Shown piece by piece: positions 27,431 to 35,049 of a DNA stretch of 64,000 nucleotides. The position numbers and the translations under genes were made by a program. Each line of letters opens with the position of its first letter. Position 1 is the stretch's first letter. The notes under the pieces were generated by a model, which was not told the DNA's origin, did not search any database, and saw nothing but the letters and a program-made list of their open reading frames with translations. The stretch covers positions 1 through 64,000 of the forward strand of contig DASPMY010000013.1 in the NCBI GenBank assembly GCA_035626815.1, written 5' to 3'. This stretch comes from Croceibacterium_A sp035626815. Its GTDB lineage: Bacteria > Pseudomonadota > Alphaproteobacteria > Sphingomonadales > Sphingomonadaceae.

Positions 27431-28366
27431 ATGCTGAAACTCAATAGCGCGGTCGTCGAGTGCCTCAAGGCTCATGCGGATCATCGCCTTACGGCGCGTG
27501 AAGTGGCGCAATGGATCAGAGAACGTTATTCCGAGGAGTGCCTGCACAAGCTGGAAAGAAGCCGGACACTCACAACGGAAGCTGAGTTGATCCAGCAACT
27601 CGTTGCCGAGATCGGGGCTAACCGGCCGCAGATCGAGAAGAAAAATCCGCAGGTGAGAACCACGGAGGATCGTCCTCGACTATACTATTGGACCAACGCG
27701 TCGGAAGAAGCGGAAGTGGCCGCGACCGAGGGTGTTGCGCGGTCCGCTCCGCAGACCACGACCTTGCCTGTCATCGAGACCCCGCCCCGAGAGATCGGCT
27801 TGTATCCGAAGCTGGCTCAGTATCTGAGCGCGGAGTTTGGTATACACGCTCAGCGAATTGACGAGAAAAGGTCAGCGAACAGGCGAGGCCCTCAAGGCAA
27901 CCGCTGGCTTTACCCCGATGTTGTAGCCTTCGAGGACCTTACCCGCGACTGGATTACGGAGGTTCGCAACTGCGTATCACAAGCCGGTGCGAGAAAGGCG
28001 CGCATCTGGTCGTTTGAGGTCAAACTGCTTCTAAACCGTTCGAACGTTCGCGAAGCCTACTTCCAAACCGTGTCCAACTCCTCATGGGCTAACTTCGCAT
28101 ATCTCGTGGCAAGCGAGATCGAAGCAACGGATACCATCAAAGAACTTCGCATGCTCGCTGCGCTGCATGGCGTCGGCCTGATCAAGCTGGATGCGGAAAA
28201 TGCTGCTGAAAGCCAAGTCCTTATTCCTGCTCGCGAGCGGCAGGAGATTGACTGGGCCAACTGCAATCGGCTGGCGTCCGAGAACGCTGATTTCCAGAAG
28301 GTGATCAACCTCGTTTGGCAGTTTCATCTGACTGGTGATGCGCGTCCGGCTGACTGGCGCGCGTGA
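27431..28366 (+). CDS. HrgA-like (COG2958) HARE-HTH plus nuclease-fold protein
   Basis: A 311-residue protein. The N-terminus (LNSAVVECLKAHADHRLTAR, then EVAQWIRERY and TTEAELIQQLVAEIG, residues about 1-65) is a HARE-type winged helix. The C-terminal part has YPDVVAFE, IWSFEVKLLLNRSNVREAYF and NFAYLVASE, the core of a restriction-endonuclease-like fold (D, ExK). This matches the HrgA/COG2958 family, first noted in Helicobacter where hrgA replaces a restriction gene. Here no methylase is directly adjacent. A role in restriction of modified or foreign DNA is inferred. Confidence 0.75.
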   Translation: MLKLNSAVVECLKAHADHRLTAREVAQWIRERYSEECLHKLERSRTLTTEAELIQQLVAEIGANRPQIEKKNPQVRTTEDRPRLYYWTNASEEAEVAATEGVARSAPQTTTLPVIETPPREIGLYPKLAQYLSAEFGIHAQRIDEKRSANRRGPQGNRWLYPDVVAFEDLTRDWITEVRNCVSQAGARKARIWSFEVKLLLNRSNVREAYFQTVSNSSWANFAYLVASEIEATDTIKELRMLAALHGVGLIKLDAENAAESQVLIPARERQEIDWANCNRLASENADFQKVINLVWQFHLTGDARPADWRA

Positions 28367-28526
28367 AGTCCGTGCTCGGTGGGAACCGTGGAGCCTAGAT
28401 GCCCGTGGCGCTGGCGAACACGGGTCTAGAGGCCAACTAGATCGTCTCCCATGGCAACAATCCGACCTCTGTGAGACCCGCTGTCGATCCTCGGCGTGTC
28501 GATCTAGAGGAAGGTTCAGTAAGAGA

Positions 28527-29102
28527 TCATCTCCTGATGTCCTGCAACATGTGAGCACGAGCCTCGTTCAGCCCCTCCAAGATTTGCCCCGCCGCTTCAA
28601 GCGCATGGTTGGGCACATCGTCCGGCACGTCGCTCGTGAAGAACTTCTCAGATGCGGCTTGCGACCGGATCGCTTCAATTTTTTCCCGGACTGGGCCGCT
28701 GATCACGGCAGAATGCAGCTCCAGGTAATCCTCTAAGTCTGTCTCGACCTGCCCAAGCCTGTCCGCAACGTCCTCACAGGCATCATGCCACTCCATATCC
28801 GGGCGCGAGTAGTCAGGATAAATGCGGCGATAGAGTTTCATCAGAGCGTCCGCGGCTTCAATCTCTCGGTTGAACAGCAGCTCTTGCCTTTTAAGAGACA
28901 GTTTGTGTGTCTCAGTGTCTCGGGTCAGCTCCGCTTTGTGCGTTTCCAAGACTTGGTCCAACTGCCCCTTATGCGTTTGAAGCCACTGCTTAGACGCATG
29001 GTCGCTAACGTATTTCGCCACCAGCCCGCCAACGACCGCCGCCCCACCAAACGCGCCGAGCATCGACAAGATGAGGGTCCCGATCCCGGTTGCTGTGAGC
29101 AT
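28527..29102 (-). CDS. single-pass membrane coiled-coil protein
   Basis: A 191-residue protein with one N-terminal membrane segment (TGIGTLILSMLGAFGGAAVV) and then a long charged helical region with regular heptads (VLETHKAELTRDTETHKLSL), likely cytoplasmic coiled coil. The ATG at 29102 follows AAGGGAAC. Membrane-anchored helical proteins are common effectors or sensors in phage-defence loci, but no named family is recognised. The 160-base gap before it (28367-28526) contains no gene or clear signal. Confidence 0.6.
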   Translation of the reverse strand: MLTATGIGTLILSMLGAFGGAAVVGGLVAKYVSDHASKQWLQTHKGQLDQVLETHKAELTRDTETHKLSLKRQELLFNREIEAADALMKLYRRIYPDYSRPDMEWHDACEDVADRLGQVETDLEDYLELHSAVISGPVREKIEAIRSQAASEKFFTSDVPDDVPNHALEAAGQILEGLNEARAHMLQDIRR

Positions 29103-29243
29103 TAGGTTGTTCCCTTAGATAGTGACTTTGGAGAGGCCGATTGACGCGAGCCTCACCAGAGTTTCTGAAACGTCAAGCCCAGACGACGCTGCGGCTCACG
29201 GCAGACGCTTGATGGCGATGCCGAGCAAGGCCAGAGTGGTTCG

Positions 29244-30419
29244 ATGATAACTATTCCTCGCCCAGACCTCCCAACGTCCGACTTGAGGATTGATGCAGTG
29301 TATCAGGGAGGACGAGCGGGGAACGCGGGGGATGATCCATTGGGGCCTCTGCTCCAGGTGAGCAATAGTGGAGGCTTTCGTTACCGCGGCTCAATCGACG
29401 CTCTGACCATGGTCGTTTTGACCACTTCCCTGGACAGTGCCGATTGGCCCGACGCAATCGATCCAGAAACCGGCACCTTCACTTACTTTGGGGACAATCG
29501 AAATCCCGGCCGCGGTCTCCACGAAACACCCCGACGCGGTAACGAGCTGCTTCGCCGAGCATTCGATTTGGCGCATGGATCGCCGGCGGAAAGGGCGCAG
29601 CTCCCTCCCATCTTCGCATTCGCAAACGTCGGCCCCTGCCGCGATGTTCGATTCTTAGGTTTGGTTGTCCCGGGCGCACCCGGCCTACGCCCATCTGAGG
29701 ATTTGGTCGCCGTCTGGAAAGCCAAGCAGGGCGCGCGCTTTCAGAACTATCGCGCAATTTTCACGATCTTGGACGCCGGGGTGATCTCACGAAAATGGCT
29801 GGACGAAGTCGTCTCGGGCAACCCGGTTACTAACGCCGCTCCAAAGGCGTGGAAGCAGTGGATATTGTCAGGCACCTACAAGCCGCTCACCGCTGAGCGG
29901 ACGGTCGAGTATCGCACCAAGGCCGAGCAGCTTCCGAGCGACGACGCCGGCCGCCGTCTGATCTCGTTCTTGCACGCCTATTTCGGTGATCAACCGCACA
30001 GATTTGAAGGCTGTGCGGCCGCCATTTCGAGATTGGCGCTTCCCGAGGTGGCTAGCCTGGATGTAACTCGACCCTCTCGTGATGGTGGACGCGACGCCGT
30101 CGGACGGGTTCGACTGGGCAGAGGGCCGGGCGCGATCCTCATCGATTTCGCACTTGAGGCAAAGTGCTATGCTCCGGCGAAGTCAGTGGGAGTTCGCGAA
30201 CTCTCACGCTTGATCTCCAGATTGCGCCATCGTCAGTTCGGCGTTCTCGTGACGACCAGCTTCGTCGACAGATATGCATACAAAGAAATAAAGGAGGACC
30301 AACATCCGATCATTATCATTGCGGCAGGTGACATCGTTCAGCTGCTGCGGGATCATGGTTTGGGTGAGATTTCGGCTCTCCAGAAGTGGCTCGTTAACGA
30401 GTTCCCTCCAACAGCTTAG
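29244..30419 (+). CDS. AspBHI-like modification-dependent restriction endonuclease
   Basis: A 391-residue enzyme. The N-terminal domain has YFGDNRNPGRGLHETPRRGN (about 81-100), the hallmark of the AspBHI/ScoMcrA SRA-like recognition domain that reads 5-methylcytosine contexts. The C-terminal Mrr-type domain has GRDAVGRV (Asp284) and LEAKCYAPAKSVGVRELSRL (Glu305-x-Lys307), the catalytic D...ExK core. AspBHI itself is a type IIM enzyme cutting at a distance from methylated sites. Its end is 4 bases from the end of the convergent cytosine methylase gene. Whether it restricts incoming modified DNA or acts with that methylase is not decided by the sequence. Confidence 0.85.
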   Translation: MITIPRPDLPTSDLRIDAVYQGGRAGNAGDDPLGPLLQVSNSGGFRYRGSIDALTMVVLTTSLDSADWPDAIDPETGTFTYFGDNRNPGRGLHETPRRGNELLRRAFDLAHGSPAERAQLPPIFAFANVGPCRDVRFLGLVVPGAPGLRPSEDLVAVWKAKQGARFQNYRAIFTILDAGVISRKWLDEVVSGNPVTNAAPKAWKQWILSGTYKPLTAERTVEYRTKAEQLPSDDAGRRLISFLHAYFGDQPHRFEGCAAAISRLALPEVASLDVTRPSRDGGRDAVGRVRLGRGPGAILIDFALEAKCYAPAKSVGVRELSRLISRLRHRQFGVLVTTSFVDRYAYKEIKEDQHPIIIIAAGDIVQLLRDHGLGEISALQKWLVNEFPPTA

Positions 30420-30423
30420 CGCC

Positions 30424-31392
30424 CTACTCCGCGGCAACGGCCACGGATTGATCCGCTGTCAGCTGTGCAATAATCGCCTTCATCACAGGGGGTGCTACTC
30501 CATTGCCGAGAAGGCGGATTTGATCACGGCGCTGGCCCAGCAAGGTGAAGCTGACCGGGAAACCCATGGCTCGCCTTAGCTCGGGCACTTGCAGCATTCT
30601 GAGCATAGGCTCGTCTTGGTCCCATGTGACCAAGCCGAAGCGGTCGAGTGTGGTCATCGTCCTCAGAGGTTGGTCCAAACTCTGCCAACCGCCGGCTCCG
30701 TCTGAGCCGTAGTACACGATAAGGAAGTCATTGCCTTCGCCCAGCGCTGCGATAGCTCTCTCAGCGCGCGCGAGAGTTCCAGTCGCTCGCCCTGGGCGAT
30801 ACAGAGGTCTTGATCTCCACGTTCCGGGCAGGTCGAGGACGCGTCGAGCTGGACGCGATGTTCTGAACGAGGGCTCAATAGAAGGCGGCGTTGCAAGAAG
30901 GTCAGCAATGAGGAAGAGCCTGCGACGGTTCTGCGGGACGCCGAAATGTGAGGCGTTCAGAACTTGAGGCGATACATGATACCCCAAATTGGTCAGGCTG
31001 GTGATCACGGGCTCATAACCGTGCCAGCTCTTCATGTGCACGACATTTTCAAGCACGATCCAGCGAGGCCGAAGGTCAGCGGCAAATCTGGCAACGTAGT
31101 TCGCCGTCCGCCTGCTGTCGTCATCTCTCGGCTTGCTGCCGCGAGCGCAGGTGTGATGAGTGCACTCCGGAGAAGCTAGTAAGAGGTCTATTTCCCCGAT
31201 ATCGCCCAGATCACGCGGGCGGGACTGCTCATTCAACCTGAGGCATCGGGAGGCCGAGCGTCCAAAGTTGGCCGCGTAGGTGGCTGCCGCTCGTTCGTCG
31301 GCGTCCACTCCACAAACGATAGTGGCCCCGGCCTGCTTCGCTCCCCAGCTGCTGCCGCCCGCACCGCAAAAGAGATCGAGGGTTCGGATCAT
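30424..31392 (-). CDS. DNA (cytosine-5) methyltransferase
   Basis: A 322-residue C5-methylase. Motif I is LDLFCGAGGSSWG; motif IV is LLASPECTHHTCARG, where the catalytic Cys lies in SPEC rather than the common PCQ; motif VI is IVLENV; motif VIII QNRRRLFLI; motif X GNGVAPPVMKAI. The target-recognition region (about 185-235) is short. ATG at 31392 is preferred; a GTG codon directly before it is also possible. It follows vsr by 55 bases on the same strand. The sequence it methylates cannot be predicted. Confidence 0.92.
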   Translation of the reverse strand: MIRTLDLFCGAGGSSWGAKQAGATIVCGVDADERAAATYAANFGRSASRCLRLNEQSRPRDLGDIGEIDLLLASPECTHHTCARGSKPRDDDSRRTANYVARFAADLRPRWIVLENVVHMKSWHGYEPVITSLTNLGYHVSPQVLNASHFGVPQNRRRLFLIADLLATPPSIEPSFRTSRPARRVLDLPGTWRSRPLYRPGRATGTLARAERAIAALGEGNDFLIVYYGSDGAGGWQSLDQPLRTMTTLDRFGLVTWDQDEPMLRMLQVPELRRAMGFPVSFTLLGQRRDQIRLLGNGVAPPVMKAIIAQLTADQSVAVAAE

Positions 31393-31447
31393 CACGTGCG
31401 GCGCTACCAGGTTTAACCGCCCGCGGCCAGGCTCCGAACGTCGCGGG

Positions 31448-31849
31448 TCAACATTTTCCTCGCTGCAGGGCTCGCTTCACCCGCATCGCCGACGCAGTTG
31501 GGCGAGCGGTCACCTGATGCTCCCAAATCCTGACGACATGCCAGCCGAGGCTTCGGAGGGTGGCGCGGTTTCTGACATCGCGCCTAATGTTGCCTGCAAT
31601 CTTCCTCTCCCAAGCCTCGGATAGCTTGTCTCGCCAATCTCGGAATTGGTAGCCGTGCCAAAAGTCGCCATCGACGAAGACAGCGACGCGGGCCTCGCGG
31701 AAAACGAAGTCGGGGCGACCAGGTAGGTCGCGGGCGTGCTCCTCCCATTCCAAGCCCAAGAGCCGCATTTCGCCGGCTAGGAGCAGCTCCGGCCCAGTTT
31801 CCCTTCCTCGAATGCGAGCCATCACGGCACTGCGCGTTTCGGGAGACAT
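31448..31849 (-). CDS. vsr: very short patch repair endonuclease Vsr
   Basis: A 133-residue nuclease that nicks 5' to T in T:G mismatches arising from deamination of 5-methylcytosine. Start: the ATG at 31849 is favoured because AAAGGGG lies 6 bases upstream and Vsr proteins typically open with a MSPETRSAVMARIRGRET-like segment; upstream in-frame starts add a basic tail. Core motifs are LPGRPDFVF, AVFVDGDFWHGYQF and VVRIWEHQV. It pairs with the cytosine methylase downstream, the classic arrangement, and is divergent from the NurA-like gene by 110 bases, implying a shared promoter region. Confidence 0.93.
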   Translation of the reverse strand: MSPETRSAVMARIRGRETGPELLLAGEMRLLGLEWEEHARDLPGRPDFVFREARVAVFVDGDFWHGYQFRDWRDKLSEAWERKIAGNIRRDVRNRATLRSLGWHVVRIWEHQVTARPTASAMRVKRALQRGKC

Positions 31850-31959
31850 GAAATCCCCTTTATGGCGTCGCGGTTTGCCGCCTTTTGGGGGTATGCTGTT
31901 CATCTGTTGATGCTTGCCGAACGCCACCGTTCAACGGATAACGCGGCAGGGGGCAAGAC

Positions 31960-33252
31960 GTGGCAGACGAAGAGAAAATCCGCGAACGTATTGAGGTTCG
32001 TGTCAGTCAGGGTGAGTTCCTGGCGGGGATGCTCCACGTTGCGGCCCGCGGATCAGCGAACGCACAGCAGAACTACATCGACCGGCTGTCGGAAATCGCG
32101 ACCGCGGTTCGTGGCATGCTCGAAGCCAATGGGCTCATTGGAACTCTCACCTACCGGCCGGAGAGCTATTGGAAGCAACTCGCAGGCACCTCGATTGCGT
32201 TTCTCGACGGTGGAGTTGCGAGCATCGATCTTCCCTCGGCCGCTCCGATAGGAATACGCGTCGGCAGCTACATCGTCACACCAGGTGAACCCGACCCACA
32301 GAAGCGCGAGCAGTTCAATATCGAACTCTCGATGGTCGATGATCTCTACAGCGACGATGCCGCCATCTACGACGACGATTTCTCAGACATTGCGAAACTT
32401 CGGGACGCCGCGCGCATCATTTCCGAGACGAGCGCAGCGTGGCACTTGGCGAACAGGGGCGATAGCCCTGACCTAATCCTGCTCCACGGACCACTGATTA
32501 ACCCGGCCGCACCTTACGGCCTGGATTACTTCCCCGGCTATGGACTGGAAGCATGCGGCGCACTTCTGAACGAACCGACTTGGCGAGGCCAGGACGAAGA
32601 ACGCCAGTTTGTTGCCCTGTATCTTGAGTTGCTGAACAGATTGAAGTTGTCAGGCAAAGCGGTAGCGGGGGTGGTCGAGCGTTCGATAGGCAAAGACCCG
32701 GTCGTCATGCGACGCGTCTTGGACCTGTTGCTCACAAAAGAGATCATTAAGAAATCTGAAGCGCGGGACCTGCTGGCGAACCTGGCGCTATATGCCCTCA
32801 ACGATGCCGCCCTTCTCGACGTCGTTCTTCAAGCCGGAGAATACATCGGCCCCATATCGGTCCCGAGGCAGGGGCCGGAGAACAAGTGGCCGGAGGTTTG
32901 GAAGCCCTGGATACGCATGTATCCGAACGCATTTACCACCTACCTCAAACCTACTGACCTCGCGATGCCCTTCCGCGTCGAGATGTTCGACGACGTTGCC
33001 AACCATCTACAGCTCTTGGATTTGATCCTGCATACCAGTCGGCTTCTCCCGTCGTATGGCTTTCCAGTGGGCCTCGATATTGTCGACAAGTATGCGAAGG
33101 TCCCTGAGTGGATGAGCCGTGGGATCAGGGGACAGCATCAGATCGTGCTGTTGAAGAAGGCGCTTGCCAGCGGTGATCCGCGCGCGCTCACCTTTGCCAA
33201 AAGAGTGCTGGCTTCGAAGGGGCGGGACTGGTTCTTCCGTCCAAACGCATAG
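31960..33252 (+). CDS. NurA-like nuclease domain protein
   Basis: A 430-residue protein, start GTG at 31960 with CAGGGGG upstream. Motif I is TSIAFLDGGVASID (Asp83). A helix with Glu156 (ISETSAAWHLA) precedes DLILLHGPLI (171-180), which aligns to the conserved NurA strand normally ending in DG; here the Asp is His176. The C-terminal part YLKPTDLAMPFRVEMFDDV matches the end of NurA. NurA proteins are 5'-3' exo/endonucleases working with HerA; the next gene, 12 bases on, is HerA. The family call is supported by motif and partner, but activity is uncertain because of the substitution. Confidence 0.75.
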   Translation: MADEEKIRERIEVRVSQGEFLAGMLHVAARGSANAQQNYIDRLSEIATAVRGMLEANGLIGTLTYRPESYWKQLAGTSIAFLDGGVASIDLPSAAPIGIRVGSYIVTPGEPDPQKREQFNIELSMVDDLYSDDAAIYDDDFSDIAKLRDAARIISETSAAWHLANRGDSPDLILLHGPLINPAAPYGLDYFPGYGLEACGALLNEPTWRGQDEERQFVALYLELLNRLKLSGKAVAGVVERSIGKDPVVMRRVLDLLLTKEIIKKSEARDLLANLALYALNDAALLDVVLQAGEYIGPISVPRQGPENKWPEVWKPWIRMYPNAFTTYLKPTDLAMPFRVEMFDDVANHLQLLDLILHTSRLLPSYGFPVGLDIVDKYAKVPEWMSRGIRGQHQIVLLKKALASGDPRALTFAKRVLASKGRDWFFRPNA

Positions 33253-33264
33253 GGGGTAACCGGA

Positions 33265-35049
33265 ATGGCGGAGTGGGCCAAGGTAGGGACCGTCGTCGGC
33301 AGCGCTTCGACAGGCAGTTTTACCTTCATCTTGAAGAGCCTTCAGGGAAAGCTGGGTGACATCGTCGCAACGCGGGTGGAGGTGCCAGGGCTTTCTGGCG
33401 GATCACAACGGGTGGCGACGGTTTGGGGCCGCATAATCTCCATCGACAGGTTCAATCCGTTCTTTCCGGCCGAAGCGGCACAGGAACTGACGGATCAGAG
33501 CATCGATTTGATGGATACCGTATTGTCAGGGAGCAGGGACCATCTGGAAGCCCAGGTGCTCATCCTCGGGACGACGATGGAGGGAGAAGCTGAAGCCCAG
33601 CTATCACCGCTCACTTACCCGGTGAAGCCGTCCGCACCCGTCCTTTATCCTGATGCCGAAGCAGTCCAGCTGCTTCTGACCGGACGACCGAAAGGAGGCG
33701 ACGACGAACCGCGACTTCTCATCGGCTCATTGATCGGACGTTCGGATGTTGAAGTCTCCCTGACTGCGAAGCAGGTAGTCTCTCGTCACTTGGCGATCTT
33801 GGCCATGACTGGCGGCGGCAAGACTGTCGCCGCGCGGCGGATCATTCGAGAACTCATTGACCTGAAGTATCCGCTTCTGATCTTCGACCCTCACGGAGAT
33901 TATCTCGGCCTATTCGAGAAAAGGCATCTATTTGCCGGCTCGGAAGTGAAAATCTTCTATCCCGTCATCAGGGTCTGGGAAAAAAACATCGGTGTGATCG
34001 CCGACCTCATCAACAAGATGGGAAGGAGCCTTACCGATCCTCAACAGCATTTCTATACCTACCTGATTGGCGAGGTTGATGCCGGCGAAGGCGAGCCGGC
34101 AACGACATTCATCCAAAGGCTTATCGACTTTGCCGGTGCCATCGCTGCCAAGAAGCGGTCGAAAGACCACGTGAGCGATGAGTTGGCCGAGGTTCGCACG
34201 GCCAGCATCAATGCGGTGATGCGCTCGCTCAGGTTTGTCCGTGACAACCTTCTTCAGATGGAGCGAAACAACGAACGCCTGCGCGGTCAGCCGCGGTTCG
34301 CGGCTTACGAGTTCAACGATATGCCGGACCCAACGGATAACCCCGAAAGCATCGTTCGTCCGGGGCAGGTCTCGATCTTCTATCTGGCTGGCTACGACCA
34401 CCTCAACCAATCGGCCATCGTCTCAATCGTGCTCGAAGCCTTGTTCAGTCACAGGCTGACGCTTTCCGACCGCATTCCGCCCTTTCAGGCGGTCATTGAG
34501 GAGGCGCACAACTTTATTCCCAGCCGTCGAGAGGGAGTTGATGAAACGCCGTCGCTTCAAACCATACGGAAGGTTATTACCGAGGGACGGAAGTTCGGAA
34601 CTGGGCTGGTGCTCATATCCCAGCGCCCCTCTCGGCTAGACGAAACCACCCTCGCGCAGTGCAACAGTTTCCTGGTCCTTCGGCTCGTCAACCCGAATGA
34701 CAAACGCTTCGTGCGGTCGGTGATGGAGAACCTGTCCGAGGCCGATGCGAACATCTTGCAGACCTTTGGACCGGGCCAGGGGATCGTTTCCGGTCAAGCC
34801 GTTCGATTTCCTTTGCTCGTCCGGGTTCACTTTGACGCCGAGTTGGTAAGCGAGGCCATTGGCGACGAAGATTTCATCGCAGAAGCACAACGCTGGTCGC
34901 CCAACAAGGCTCGTGAGGCGACCGCTCGCGCAGTTCGGGACGTTGTTTCTCGTCCATCAAGGCGAGCAAAGCCGCCAGTTAGTCCGATCAAGCAAACCCG
35001 CTCCGGCAAACGTTCGAGACGTCTAAAGCCCGAGGGCTTCGGAGACTAA
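33265..35049 (+). CDS. HerA-type ATPase (DUF87) partner of NurA
   Basis: A 594-residue FtsK/HerA-superfamily motor. An N-terminal HAS-barrel (about 1-130) precedes the ATPase: Walker A AILAMTGGGKTVAARR (178-192), LLIFDPHGDY, Walker B FQAVIEEAHNFIPS (407-420), sensor LVLISQRPSRLDETTLAQCN and a C-terminal arginine-rich tail (RRAKPPVSPIKQTRSGKRSR). HerA forms hexamers that pump DNA into NurA-type nucleases. It follows the NurA-like gene by 12 bases and its stop overlaps that of the convergent AIPR gene. HerA-nuclease pairs are established anti-phage modules in other settings. Confidence 0.92.
   Translation: MAEWAKVGTVVGSASTGSFTFILKSLQGKLGDIVATRVEVPGLSGGSQRVATVWGRIISIDRFNPFFPAEAAQELTDQSIDLMDTVLSGSRDHLEAQVLILGTTMEGEAEAQLSPLTYPVKPSAPVLYPDAEAVQLLLTGRPKGGDDEPRLLIGSLIGRSDVEVSLTAKQVVSRHLAILAMTGGGKTVAARRIIRELIDLKYPLLIFDPHGDYLGLFEKRHLFAGSEVKIFYPVIRVWEKNIGVIADLINKMGRSLTDPQQHFYTYLIGEVDAGEGEPATTFIQRLIDFAGAIAAKKRSKDHVSDELAEVRTASINAVMRSLRFVRDNLLQMERNNERLRGQPRFAAYEFNDMPDPTDNPESIVRPGQVSIFYLAGYDHLNQSAIVSIVLEALFSHRLTLSDRIPPFQAVIEEAHNFIPSRREGVDETPSLQTIRKVITEGRKFGTGLVLISQRPSRLDETTLAQCNSFLVLRLVNPNDKRFVRSVMENLSEADANILQTFGPGQGIVSGQAVRFPLLVRVHFDAELVSEAIGDEDFIAEAQRWSPNKAREATARAVRDVVSRPSRRAKPPVSPIKQTRSGKRSRRLKPEGFGD

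Noticed and set aside
27368..27598. N-terminal extension of the 110-residue protein
   Set aside because: It would run inside the divergent HrgA-like coding sequence. The ATG at 27367 has a good ribosome site.
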